From contig QRDG01000063.1 of assembly GCA_012064385.1 (NCBI GenBank), positions 248,001 through 312,000 of the forward strand: a stretch of DNA of 64,000 nucleotides, read 5' to 3'. Each line of letters opens with the position of its first letter. Position 1 is the stretch's first letter. The notes beneath the pieces were generated by a model. The model was not told the origin of the DNA, did no database searches, and worked only from the letters and a program-made list of their open reading frames with translations. Positions 1 to 11,700 of the stretch are shown here, in pieces. The DNA comes from Puccinellia tenuiflora (taxonomy: Eukaryota > Streptophyta > Magnoliopsida > Poales > Poaceae). The position numbers and the translations under genes were made by a program.

Positions 1-559
1 AATTTGAACTCTATTATATTTTGTAAATGACTGTCCTGTTACTCATCCTAGATAAAACACACAAAAAAGAATTCATTATAAATTCATCCACTTTGGTGTT
101 AGTAATATTTACTAGCGGTTAGAGTAATTAAAAATTGTAGAATAAATGCAATTCTTAAGTAAGGATCTGTAAGTTATTTATTAATCACATAGATTAATAT
201 TATTACTTTGATGGTCATAACAAGCACTTAAGTCTGAATGTCATAACAATTCAAAGTAATTTACCAACTCCGCAAATTATAAACTAACTAATCCTTAAAC
301 CTTAAACACTTCAGTTAACAAAGTATTTAGTAAAGCGACTTGGGAGCTTGGGTATTTTTGGATTATTTACGATGCGTCTCATATATATGCATAATAGCAT
401 CTTGAAAGTGTTTCATGTAGTCCTTATCCGGACTACTTTGTTATTTTCAGATCTCGGGGTTTTGACGCAACCCTGGAACCCCGAAGGACGTGAACTGCCA
501 TCTCTATCACAGGCAAGTTCATCACTTGCTCATACCTCTTGAAATATTTGTTAGAAAAC
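1..559. repeat. Unclassified AT-rich repeat, left half of the target of Tat element 1
   Basis: No gene is visible. Removing the element at 560-13159 joins this sequence to 13165 onward across the duplicated pentamer AAAAC, so both belong to one older repeat. The first 350 bases are AT-rich without long open frames; 420-540 is more GC-rich. I do not recognise the family. The short open frames here are at chance length for such composition. Confidence 0.5.
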
Positions 560-1123
560 TGATGGGGGGATACTTTATAGGTAGGCCCATGGACTCGGAA
601 AGTAGACCCGCCAAGACCAAGAAGGCCAAAGCCGGGTCGCACTTCAAGTTACATGGGCTGGGCTGGAGACAAGCCGGCTAAGGCCCACAAAGAAGGAAGG
701 ACTCGTCGAGGAGGAGTCCAAGTACAACCCGGAGTTCTAATTTGGAAGGCCAAGACATAGAATAGGACTCCGTGTCCAAGTGTGACCCGGTGTAAACTTG
801 TAAGCCCAGGGACCCGACCGCCTTTATAAGGAGGGCCCTGGACCTTAGATCAATAAGCAATCCAGAACTCGCAACACCAGACCAGACCCCAAAGAGGTTG
901 AAGTCGCCGACTCCCCAGAGAGGAGCCGGATCCTTGTAATCGACAGCTAGTCCATATCAATAAAGCCGAAGCAGGAAGTAGGTCTTTACCTCCATCAAGA
1001 GGGGCCAAACCTGGGTAAATCCTTGTCCTTAGGCGAGATTAACAGCTCCTACGTACTTCGATCACCAATGGCCCCACAACTCATCTTCCCCGAGGAAGAA
1101 CTTGCCGTGACAACCCCACGATA
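560..1123 (+). repeat. 5' LTR of Tat element 1
   Basis: Starts TGATGGGG and ends CCCCACGATA, where the canonical end in element 2 is ACGACA. It matches the 3' LTR at 12597-13159 almost base for base. It contains a TATA-like motif at 825-829 and an AATAAA-like signal near 958. The last 54 bases hold an ATG-initiated frame that here ends in TAG exactly at the LTR border. Confidence 0.95.
825..829 (+). promoter_or_regulatory. Putative LTR TATA box, element 1
   Basis: TTTATAAGGAGGG lies in the middle of the LTR and is conserved in the 3' LTR and in element 2 (TATAA at 40683-40687). Position and motif fit a pol II LTR promoter. The start site was not determined and is inferred about 30 bases downstream. 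Confidence 0.55.
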
Positions 1124-1142
1124 GTTGGCGCCCACCGTGGGG
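1124..1142 (+). promoter_or_regulatory. Primer binding site, element 1
   Basis: TGGCGCCCACCGTGGGG directly follows the 5' LTR. It is complementary to the 3' end of a plant tRNA that I recall as tRNA-Lys(CUU). The same site is present in element 2 at 40977-40996. The tRNA identity is from memory and should be confirmed against a tRNA set. Confidence 0.8.
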
Positions 1143-1148
1143 CAGAAG

Positions 1149-3911
1149 ATGAAAGGAGTTGAGATCGTGGGTGAAGCTCACCGAGGTATGGAGAAACTCG
1201 CCATCGGGCTACTTTACACCAATCAGCTTAGAGAGACAGAGATCGATGACCTAGGATGGAGCTCGGAGATGGATGAAGTCGACGAGGGCTATCAACTCAT
1301 CTTTGGCCAGATCAATGTGTTCGTTGGCATGGTCAGCACCGCAGGTAACCGTGCTAATGAGTTGGAATCTGTTTCAGAGTCAACAGCTGTGGTGGAGTCC
1401 GATGGAGAGGAGTCCGTCGGAACATCACAAGTCAGCATAGTACCCGAACCAGAGGAACAGCTTATCATCAACAATGGGAAGGAGTCGCTGACAGTGCCAT
1501 ATATGGAGCCAGATTATGACGCAGATTCAGAGTCAATTTTGCCCTTATTTGAAGATCGACTTGGGTATGGAATAGAGGAAGAGTGCGTGCAATCACCAGT
1601 ACGTCCACATCATGTTGGAGTGTACATGTCTGGACCTGAAAACGGTGGAGATAATGCAGGTGGAAGTCAATTCGATCCCAATCTGCTGACAAGGGAGATC
1701 ACAGCAGAAAACGCGGCGGCTCGAGCTGAGGAGTTGCTGACGGCTCGTCAGGCATTAGAGAAGCAGTTGGCAGATGTTGCAGAAGCAAATCGTAGATTGG
1801 TGGCAGATCAAGCCCTTGTACAAGCAGAGCAGGCACGTATACAAGCTGAACAGGCTCGCATACAAGCAGAACATGAGCGCGTACAAGCAGAAGCAGCAGC
1901 AGTACGCAATCGCCAACAGGAACTCACCTCAGTTCAGCATTGGAGGACTCGGAGTCGACTCCATGATGGAGTCTTGATCAATCCAACCAACCTGTTTCAA
2001 ACGCCAACAGGCGCAGGAGTCGAAGGACCTACACCCGGTGCAGGAACCGCACCACCACCGCCACCACCACCAGCACCACCAGGAGGAAAAGGAGGAGTCG
2101 GAACAGGAGCTGGAGCCAATGCACCACCCCCCCACCTGGCGGAGGAGTCGGCGGTATGGGTCCACCACCGCAGAGGTTTCATACACCAGCGGGACACTAC
2201 TCAAGCCCCAATAGATAATGTACACGCAGCAACCATGGTGTTGGACAGAATCCCACTCATGGAAACCCCAACAGGTCAAGAGGCACGACTCGCCATAGAT
2301 ATGTTAAAAACAGCATTGGCACAACAAGCTCTCTATCCCAACTTCCCAGACGCAAGCCGACTTCATTCCACTCCGTATAACTCCAGAGCAAGGAGTCGAC
2401 ATGACGAGTCTCATCCGGCCGGGTCGACGAGCGCAAGGTGCCGCAAACTGGCATGGAACCAACCACATCAACCCACTGTTTCGGAAGCTCAAAGGCGAGT
2501 CGACGAAGCAAGGAACATGAGAGCTGCTGAGGCCAGAATCCCAGAAGCCGGAGGAGCCGTTGGGCCAGCGCCAGCAACAGCAGCGCCAGTGATGAACCCG
2601 CCGCATCGTGCGCTCGCTGAGGTAACCTCACCAGGGAGTTCTCCATCACTAACAGGACCTGCATATCTTTCAGAGGCAATTAGAGCTGTGGCTTTCCCAG
2701 ATAACTTCAAGGAACCACGCAAGGTGGGCAACTATGAACCAAACATGGACCCGACTTCGTGGCTTAGCAGTTATGAGATGACAATGAGTATCAGAAACGC
2801 TTCAGAAGGGCTGTGCGCCAAATTTATGTATCTTATGATGGATGAGACAGCCAAAGTTTGGATGAGGAACTTGCCTCCCAGGTCCATTAACTCATGGGAG
2901 CAGTTGAAGACAGCTTTTGTGCAAAATTTCCAAGGAACTTGCAGAAATTTGAGCACCATAGAGGACTTAGAGCGATGCACCCAGCGGAAGGGCGAGTCCG
3001 CAAGACACTGGATGAAGCGAGTCTCAGAAATCATCAATTCATCGCAAGGACTCCCACCCATATCTGTGCTGATGGCGTTGGAGAGAAACTGCAGTTATAA
3101 TCCTTTGAGCTGGAAGTTGGGACATATGAAAGATAGTCTAAATCAGGGCATACCTATCACCATTGGAGAGATTATGGCTGGAGCCAATAAGGACGCATCC
3201 ACGGACAAAACCAAGGACCCGGAAGAAACTGGAAAGGGACAAGGTGGCAGCGGACCAAGTCAGAATCAAAACCAAGGTGGCACTAAGAGGCCGTACGGAG
3301 ACAGCTCTGACCTGGTAGCTAATACAAACACTGGGTACAGACGCAAGGACAACAACTCTCAAGGATACCAAGGGCGTAGGCCAAGTACAGAGGAGATTTT
3401 GGCGAGTCCATGTCCTAAACACGCCAGAAACGGGAAGTGTGGTCATACCTTGGGACAGTGTGTGGATCTGCAGCGTGGCAGAGTCGCAGGACCAGGCAAT
3501 AGGAATACCGACAATAGATATCGAGGAAACAATGGTAATGGAGGACCCGGCAACCATGGCGCAGGAGCCGGTCATAATCCTAACTTACAGCAAGGAGGAG
3601 GTAATCAGCAGGGCAGGTTCCAGCAGAACCCGAGGCAGCTTCATGATGGCCAAGGGCAATACAATGTAACAACTCGACCACAGAACCCGAGTCAGGGTAG
3701 TTATCATGTTTTTAGAACAAGCATGTCCAAACGTGCCAGGAAGTTGAAAGTTCGAGCTGTTAATGCAGTGGAACCAGCAGTCCCACAGTGGCTCAAGTGG
3801 TCAGAGCAAGTCGTCACATGGAGTAGAGCAGATTATCCACCAAGAGTCGACGACCCAGCATCACAAGGTGCTCATGGATGGTGGAAGCAGCATCAACATC
3901 TTATACTATGA
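1149..3911 (+). pseudogene. gag polyprotein part, Tat element 1 (frameshifted at its end)
   Basis: Structural protein that packages element RNA. The first ATG after the primer site is at 1149; the frame is open upstream only to the LTR border. The first 200 residues are acidic, followed by a glutamine/alanine-rich coiled coil with QAEQAR/QAEHER heptads (about 1690-1920), a proline- and glycine-rich linker, and a retrotransposon gag domain at about 2700-3120 (motif WMRNLPPRSINSWEQ). A CHHC-type zinc knuckle (CPKHARNGKCGHTLGQC) lies near 3413-3463. Compared with element 2, about 44 net bases are missing near 3857, which throws the frame out just before the protease. Otherwise the frame is long and open, 921 codons. 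Confidence 0.9.
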
Positions 3912-4446
3912 CACATTCAAGAGGATGAAACTGCAAGATAGACAGTTGATACCAACTGAGACAGTTTTTCATGGGATAGTGCCAGGGAAGTCGGCAAAAC
4001 CCATTGGTAAGATCTATCTTGAGGTTGCGTTTGGCACAATGGAAAATTTCCGTTCAGAGATTATGCCCTTTGAGGTAGTTGACCTTAAGAGTCCATACCA
4101 TGCTCTTTTTGGTCGACCAGCATACTTTAAGTTTATGGCCAGACCGTGTTATGTTTACTTGAAGCTTAAGATGCCAGGTCCAGCATGAGTCATTACAGTT
4201 AATGGCAGCAGACAAATGGCATTGGAATGTGAACAGGGAGATGCGGCTATGGCCGAAACAGCTTGTGCTCAGGAGGAGCTGAAATTTTATAAGGCAAACG
4301 TGGACCCGGAGGACAACTCAGTCCTCAAGAAGCCGACCACAGAGGAGAAGGTGAAATTCAAGTCAGCTCAGGACACAAAGCAAGTTGATTTCACCCCTGG
4401 TGATTCTTCCAAGCAGTTCACCATTGGGGCGCACCTCTCTGATAAA
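3860..4446 (+). pseudogene. Retroviral-type aspartic protease region, Tat element 1
   Basis: The active-site motif LMDGGSS (Asp codon at 3876-3878) is followed by a conserved pepsin-like stretch ending near FGRPAYFKFM. The enzyme would mature the Gag-Pol polyprotein. The frame is out of phase with gag because of the deletion near 3857. It is broken again by TGA at 4186-4188, where element 2 has GGA, and ends at TAG 4447-4449. That last stop is shared with element 2. Confidence 0.85.
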
Positions 4447-4449
4447 TAG

Positions 4450-6141
4450 GAAAGCGCGCTCGTCGAGTTCATCCGTGAGAACCGGGACGTCTTTGCATGG
4501 AAGCCATCTGACATGCCAGGTGTCCCGAGAGAACTCGCCGAGCACAGCTTACATGTTAACCCTAATGCAAGACCTATAAAACAGGGACTTCGCAAGTTTC
4601 ATGATGACAGAAGAAAAGCCATTGGAGAAGAGGTGGCTCGGCTCCTTGCAGCTGAGCTCATCAAGGAAGTTTTTCACCCAGAGTGGGTGGCCAACCCAGT
4701 ACTAGTACCAAAGAAAACAGGAGAGCTACGTATGTGCATCGACTTCACGGGTCTCAACAAGCACTGCCCTAAGGATCCGTTTGCCCTACCTCGTATAGAC
4801 CAGATCATTGACTCCACAGCTGGATCAGAGTTACTTTGTTTCTTGGATGCCTACTCAGGGTACCACCAGATCAGACTCAAGATAGAGGATGAGCTGAAGA
4901 CATCTTTCATTACGCCCTTTGGAGCATTTTGTTATACGACAATGCCCTTTGGACTCAAGAATGCAGGAGCTACATATCAGAGGTGTATCTAGAACTGTTT
5001 CAAGGAACAGATTGGAAGGAATGTTCATGCTTATGTGGACGATGTAGTCATCAAGTCTCAGAAAGCCGACTCTTTGATAGCAGACCTGACAGAAACCTTT
5101 GATAACCTGCGCAAGTACAAGATGAAGCTCAACCCAGCCAAGTGTGTTTTTGGAGTCCCTACATGCAAACTCCTCGGCTTCATTGTTTCAGAGGGAGGCA
5201 TTGAAGCAAACCCAGAGAAAATCAAGGCCATTCACAACTTGCAGAGGCCGACTTGTCTAAAAGATGTTCAGAAACTCGCTGGTTGTGTTGCAGCTCTAAG
5301 CAGATTCATCTCAAGACTCGAAGAGAAGGCGGGTCCTCTCTACCAACTCCTGAAGAAGTCAGACAAATTCTTATGGGACAAAGAAGCCGACGATGCTTTT
5401 GAGGGCTTGAAGAAAACCCTATCATCAGCACCAGTACTTGCAGCTCCTACAGATAAGGAGCCCATGCTATTATATGTGGCTGCCAATGAAAGAGTTGTCA
5501 GTGTAGTAGTAGTTGTGGAACGTTCAGAGGAAGGAAAAGAGTATCCAGTGCAGAGGCCTGTTTACTATATCAGTGAAGTCCTTACAGATTCAAAGCAAAG
5601 GTACCCTCAATGGCAGAAGCTAGTTTATGTAGTTTTTCTTGCAAGTAGGAAGCTTAAGCACTATTTTCAAGAGCATCCAATCAAAGTGGTGAGCTCAGCA
5701 CCACTAGCTGACATCATACGCAACAGAGATGCAACAGGGCGAGTTGCCAAGTGGGCAATTGAATTGGGTCCTTATCATATCACATATGAGCCTAGGACAA
5801 CCATTAAGTCTCAAGCTTTGGTCGACTTCGTCAATGACTGGACTGACTTTACATCCTCACCAAATACACCCTGCACCAAATATTGGACAATGCACTTCGA
5901 CGGGTCCAGACAGCTAGAAGGCTCAGGAGCCGGCGTGGTCTTAACTTCACCTAAAGGAGATAAGTTGGCATATGTCCTTCAATTGCATTTTGATTGTACA
6001 AACAACATGGCAGAGTATGAGGCTTTGCTACATGGACTCCGTTTGGCTAAGGAGATGAACATCAAGCGCATCAGGTGCTTCGGGGACTCAGATCTCGTGG
6101 CACAGCAAGTATCTGGAACCTGAGACTCGAAGGATGCAAAT
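4450..6141 (+). pseudogene. Reverse transcriptase and first RNase H, with start of second RNase H, Tat element 1
   Basis: RT motifs follow in order: CIDFTGLNKHCPKDPF, FLDAYSGYHQ, FGLKNAGATYQR and the catalytic YVDD at 5032-5043. A Gypsy-type RNase H/connection region follows to about 5830. A second, archaeal-type RNase H begins with FDGS at 5896-5907 and continues AEYEAL and GDSDLV. Stops interrupt at 4988-4990 (CAG to TAG) and 6121-6123 (Trp codon to TGA). Most lesions relative to element 2 are C-to-T or G-to-A changes, as expected for deamination of a silenced, methylated element. Confidence 0.9.
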
Positions 6142-7680
6142 ATGGCGGCTTACAGAAGAGCAGTCGAACAGATAGCCGGGTTCTTTTCTGGTTATCAAGT
6201 GGAGCATATTGACAGGCGAAAGAACGAGGCCGCTGATGCGTTATCACGACTCGACTCTCGTAGAGAGAAAGTACCTCCCAACGTGTTTGTGGATGAACTC
6301 CATCATCCATCTGTCAAGTTACCTTCAGAGGAGGACTTAGCCTTCCCAGACCCAGAGTCAGCACTTGTGGCAGTAGTACGGGCAATCCCAGCATGGACAG
6401 AGCCCTACCTTGCATATCTCCTCTGAGGTGAGCTACCAGAGGATGAAGTCAAACAGAGGCAACTCATCAGACGGTGCAAGTCTTACACAGTAATTGACGG
6501 CGAGTTGTACAGAAGGAGTACCACTGGAGTCTACCAGAGATGTGTGTCTCCAGAAGAGGGCAGGCAAATCTTGCAAGAAATCCACGCAGGTGATTGTGGT
6601 CATCATGCATCCACTAGATCCTTGGTGTCAAAGGCTTTCAGGCACGGGTTCTTTTGGTTGACAGCATATTTGGATGCAGAAAAGATAGTACGAATTTGTG
6701 ATGGATGCCAATGGTACGCAAGGCAAGACCACGTGCCAGCCCAAGAACTCAGAACTATCCCTATCACTTGGCCGTTTGCAGTTTGGGGGCTTGACATGGT
6801 GGGTCCTTTCTCAAAGTCGCCCTGTCAGAAGACCCACCTTCTAGTAGCCGTTGACAAGTTCACCAAGTGAGTAGAAGTCGAACCCGTAAGCCGAGTCGAT
6901 GGAGCATCAGCTGTGAGGTTCTTCACGAAGATAGCCACACGCTTCGGATATCCTCACAGCATCATAACAGATAATGGGACCAACTTATCAGTTGGAGAGA
7001 TGTCCAAGTTCTGTGGTGAGAACAACATCAGACTCGACCTAGCCTCAGTGGCACACCCATAGTCCAATGGACAAGCAAAGAGGGCAAATCAGGAGTTGCT
7101 CAAGGGAATAAAACCCCGGCTTCGAGTCCCCTTGTGAAGAGCCGCTGGGTGTTGGGTTGAGGAGCTGCCAGCAGTACTTTGGAGTATCAGGACGACTCCT
7201 AACATGTCCACTGGCTTTACACCGTTCTTCATGGTGTATGGAGCAGAAGCCGTCCTACCTAGCGACTTGCTGCATGACTCGCCACGAGTCACCAATTACG
7301 TCGAGACAGAGAATGAGCTCGCTCGTCAGGACTCGGTGGACGCACTCGAAGAAGCAAGGGAGTTAGCCCTTGAGAGATCAGCAGTTTATCAGCAGGACTT
7401 GCGGCGATATCATGCTCGTCGAATCAAGACTCGGACTTTCCAAGAGGGTGACTTGGTGCTTCGCCTAGTCCAAAACAAGGAAGGGATGCACAAGTTATCT
7501 CCACCATGGGAAGGACCGTTTGTCATAAGCAAGAACTTGCACAATGGGTCGTACTATCTAATGGATGTACGAGAGCCGGCAAGTGTAAGTAAAGGAGCTG
7601 ACACAACTCATACACTAGATCCATATGCAGAGGCAAAGAGGCCGTGGAACATAGCTCAGTTACGTCCTTACTATAGCTAA
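6142..7680 (+). pseudogene. End of second RNase H and integrase, Tat element 1 (catalytic Glu lost)
   Basis: The first 120 bases complete the archaeal-type RNase H (motif EAADALSR). The HHCC zinc-binding domain lies around 6580-6710. The integrase core has Asp at 6793-6795 (GLDMVG) and 6970-6972 (DNGTN). The third acidic residue of the DDE triad is AAG (Lys) at 7078-7080, where element 2 has GAG (Glu). In-frame stops stand at 6424, 6868, about 7060 and 7135. The C-terminus ends AQLRPYYS at 7680 without a chromodomain. It would have joined cDNA to chromosomal DNA but is inactive. Confidence 0.9.
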
Positions 7681-8051
7681 ATTGTAACAGTTTTATGAGT
7701 TGAAAGGCAAAGAGCCCAGTGAGCCATGCCTAAATGTAATCAAATTGTTATGATCAAAGGAAATAAAGCTGGCTTCTCTGAATACGAGTTCTTTAGTCGA
7801 GTCACCCAGTGAGTGCGCTTTATTCTTTATATTTGATCTTCAGGTTCTTGGGGGTTTGCTTTTCAGAGAAAAAGTCAGGCTTAGACCCCTGAACCCGGCT
7901 CAGTAGCCGAACTTTTCCTAATTTTCTCGCTGGTAAGTTAGATGCAGCCTGCACAATATGAATAATCTATAGGCATGACTTGTCTCTAACTCTTATGAAT
8001 CCTAAAGGACATAAGAAGTTGGGAGCCTGTCAGCACAAACTGCAAGAGAAG
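7681..8051 (+). other. Non-coding spacer after pol, Tat element 1
   Basis: No open frame on either strand is supported. The segment aligns with 47521-47888 of element 2 with moderate changes, including a GTTCTTGGGGG motif near 7846. It separates the + strand pol from the antisense gene, so it is where the two converging units would terminate. An AATAAAG motif near 7760 is a possible poly(A) signal for the sense transcript. Confidence 0.6.
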
Positions 8052-8570
8052 TAAGGATGGCAATTTTACCCATGGGTACGGGTACCCGTGGGTACCGTAC
8101 CCATATGGGGAGGGTATGGACACATTTTCATACCCATGGGTAATACCCATACCCTACCCGCCAAGTCGCGGGTAGGGCATGGGTACAACCCTAGACCCGT
8201 GGGTATACCCATACCCTACCCATTTATACTAACATATGGACCCTACTCAGTTGACTTACTAGATATGACTATGAGATTGTGATTTCCAAAGTTAGATAAT
8301 TGTCATGTATTCATCTACCTATTACTGAGTTGAAATAATTGATTTTTTTATCAAATGTGTTACCAACAAATGTAAAAGTGTGAACAATTTGTGTACTACT
8401 TGATCTACCCAACGGGTAACCAATGGGTACGGGTACCCGCCGGGTATGGGTATGGGTATACTTTCATCCCCGCGGGTAAGGGTATGGGTAGAATTTTGTA
8501 CCCATAGACTATATGGGTATGGGTATGGTATTGCTCTACCCTGCCCATACCCTACCCATTGCCATCCTTA
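8052..8570. mobile_element. hAT-like MITE inside Tat element 1
   Basis: Inserted sequence with perfect 13-bp terminal inverted repeats TAAGGATGGCAAT, flanked by the 8-bp duplication AAGAGAAG at 8044-8051 and 8571-8578. Element 2 has the uninterrupted site with one AAGAGAAG near 47883, so the insertion is demonstrated by an empty site. An 8-bp duplication and TA ends fit the hAT superfamily. No transposase is encoded. The interior is dominated by degenerate GGGTA/TACCC arrays and palindromes such as ACGGGTACCCGT near both ends, so the whole element could fold on itself. Confidence 0.88.
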
Positions 8571-8769
8571 AAGAGAAGTCATGCAGGGCCTACTTATTCA
8601 TCAGTGAATAATTAGATGGGTTATAAGAACCAAACAGTGACTTGCATAGATGAGACATATCAATGTCACAGTGGAACAAGCAAGTCATTACAAGCCGATT
8701 GGCACAATTTCAGAACAACTAGTTCAAAAAACCAAAAGGTTTACACCAGCAGTGCAATATTACAAAAGT

Positions 8770-11700
8770 CTAAAAATCATCCAAAGGATGATCCTTCAGA
8801 GGAGTCGACTTCTCGGCTGGAACTGGGGAGTCCTTCTTGGCAGGAGATTTGTCCTTCTCTTGTGCAGTAGAGTCACGAGCTTGCTTCACAGAAGGCTTGG
8901 TGGCAACTTTCTTCGTTTGAAAACCGGTGCCTCGTGGGCTCCTCATGTGTTGAGCTAGCTCTTCTTCTTGAGGTCGGGAACCCCCAGTAGTAGCTCTTGA
9001 AGGAGTGGGCGCAGCAGGAGTCTTCAACACAGGCTCGGCACCAGCCGGGTTACTAACAACAGGAGCCGCCGGTGTAGAAGAAATCGGTCCAGCAGAGCTT
9101 GAGCCACCTGCCGTTGCCTGTGAGGGGCGACCAAAGTTTACAACTGCAGGAGTCTCTGGGGCAACCCTCTTGACCTGCTCCAGCTGAGCAGATACAATCT
9201 TCAAATCTTTTTCCAGTTGAAGGGAGTGCTCCCTTTCAGATTGAGCAGACCTGGCACTAGCAGCTGCCTGGTCCTCCAGCTCTTTCATGCCTCTCTTCAT
9301 CTTGGAGATAAGATTCTGCAAATACAAGTCAGAGTTCACAAGTAAGGAATCACAAGTCATACAGGCACAAGTCAGATATACAATTCATGAGCTCTAAGTC
9401 GTCACAAGTTAACAACTTGGCGCTTGGGGGCTACTCAGGAGTCAGATTTTTTCTCAGATGCAACATTCACAAGTCCTAGCCAACAAGTCAGCAGCTCCAA
9501 GTCGTCACAAGTTAACAACTCGGCGCTTGGGGGCTACTCGCAGAACATAATTTTTTCCACAAGCTAAGTATCAGTTATTTACATCCATTTGCAGCTCCAA
9601 GTTGTCGTAGGCTGACAACCCGGCGCTTGGGGGATACTCGTGGAAAACTTTTTAATTACTCTACCTAAGAGTCATCAAGTTAAAGCCCCGAGTCTTAGAA
9701 AAGCTAAGGACTCAGTGCTTGAAAGCTACAATGTGCAAGTTTTTCAACACAACAATTGAGTTAAAGTTCAGAGTAAAGCACTTATCTTAGTCACAAGTCA
9801 CCACAGATAAGGTGCTTGGGGCCTACTGCAATAGGAGGCTACCAGAGAATACAAAGACTAGAAGTCAGAAAGCTTACTTCATGGATGAGTCGAAGAGATC
9901 TAATGGCCAGTTGCTCATCATCCTTCAATCTGGCTGCTTGATCATTCAATTCAACGGCCTCTATCCAAGCCTCAGAAAAGGACTTGTTGTCAGCCACTCG
10001 AAGTCGGCTGTAATCGATGGAGGACTTGGCCGACTCGTTGAGTTGGGTTGTAGAAGCCGTCTGATGAGGAGCCGGGAAGGTTGAGGGATGGCCGTAGGAG
10101 TCTCAACCCCAGAAGAGGACTGGACCACCACTGGAGTTTCCTCCCGAGTCCTTGGAAGGGACTCGGGGACAGTGGGAGCAGTTGTAGTGTTAACACCTGC
10201 ATATGCAGGTGTTGAAGGAGCCGTCCTTGTGCTTGTCGTTTGAGAAGCCGAAGGAGGGATAGATCCACGAGCTGATGTAACATCAGCCATGTTCTGGAGC
10301 TTGGTTCAGCCAGTCAGAAGTCAGCAACAATTCCATGAAAAGGAAACACAGAAGTCATATGAGTGCAAGTCAGCAGAGAAGTCATACCCAGTATTAGTCT
10401 CAAGGTCTAGGGAGGCCTGAGAGTCGGAAGAAGGCATAGACATGCGAGAGTGATAGGAGTTGTCTTGGCTAGGAGGAGAAGTCGACTTCCGTTGGTGAGA
10501 AATTGGCAGAGGATCAGGGGTGTCCACAGGGCCATCGGAGCGCAGCTTCCTCTTCCTAGCAGCAATAACGTTCTGCATACATTCTTGAGGCTTAGCAGGT
10601 GAACTGGTTGATCCAAGGACTCGTGAGAGAGGTACCTTGGGGACAGCCTCTCGAGGCCCATTCTTATTGGGAGCCGGGGGAGAAGAGGAGTGACTCTTCG
10701 CGGCCGAGGACTCCTCAGATGAGGTTGGCTGGGTAACGGCAGGACTAGAAGCCATATGTGTTTGCCCAGTAATAGGAGCCTCCTGAGAGGACTCCCTCCC
10801 AGTAACATCTTCAACAGGAGCCTCCGGGGAGGACTCCCCCTCATCATCGTCATCTTCAACGGGAGCCTCTTGAGAGGACTCCTCGTCAGCGTTATCTTCA
10901 ACATCTTCTGCCCCAGCATTTGGCTCTGTGACAGAAGCCTCCTCTTCTACCTCCTCATCGGCCTCAACCTCCGTTGCAGGTTTAGAAGCTGGCTTCCGGA
11001 GTAGAGAAAGCAGATTAAAGTGAAATAAATAAAATACTTACAGCAGGAGCTTTGTTGGTGTAGCAAAAAGGTTCAAGTCCAAAATTTACTTCATCCTTCA
11101 TTGGCCTGTCGGTCAGTTTCTTGATCAATCGGCCGAGTTCAGGGCCGTCAGACAGTTTCTCCGTTGTGCGGAGATCATCAGTCACACAACGTGTGTACTG
11201 GCATATCAGCCGAGTCCTAGGACTCAACGGTTGAATTCTCCAAGTCGTCCAGCAATGCACCAAATCCATGTTCTCCAGCTTGTGTGACAGGAGAGCTTGA
11301 ATCCGGGTGATCAAGGACTCGACTTTGGGCCGGGCGGCCTCTGAGCATCTAGCTTTCAAAAGAGGAGTCGCCTCCAGGCGATCCTCGGAGAAAAGAGGAA
11401 GACGGGGCTCATCTGCAGAGGATGTGTCTATGCAATAGAAGAAGGTTTTGTGCCAATCCTTGACACGATTAGGAAAGACAGGTTTGGGGAAGACAGAATT
11501 TAGGCGACACTGAAGAGCAACAACGCCGCACTGAAGAAGAGGACCCCCAGAGGTCTCAGGCTGGGGGTTGCAGTAGAAAAGCTCGAGCCAGAGATCAAGG
11601 TCTGGCTCGATTTGGAGGTAATCTTCGCAGAGGGTGACAAAGTTCGAGAGGGTCAAGATAGAATTGGGTGCCAAAATCATGGATGCGCAGCTTGTAGAAA

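Noticed and set aside
3763..3911. Programmed frameshift between gag and protease in element 1
   Set aside because: Element 2 is in frame here; element 1 simply lacks about 44 bases, so it is a private deletion.
8052..8570. Interstitial telomere array
   Set aside because: The motif is GGGTA/TACCC, not the plant TTTAGGG, and the segment has transposon ends with a target duplication.
7681..8769. An env-like gene between integrase and the antisense gene
   Set aside because: No + strand frame of meaningful length, no signal peptide or membrane segment; the equivalent region of element 2 is also empty.
9390..9835. Regularly spaced repeats resembling a CRISPR array
   Set aside because: The genome is eukaryotic, units are imperfect, there are no unique spacers of constant length and no cas genes.
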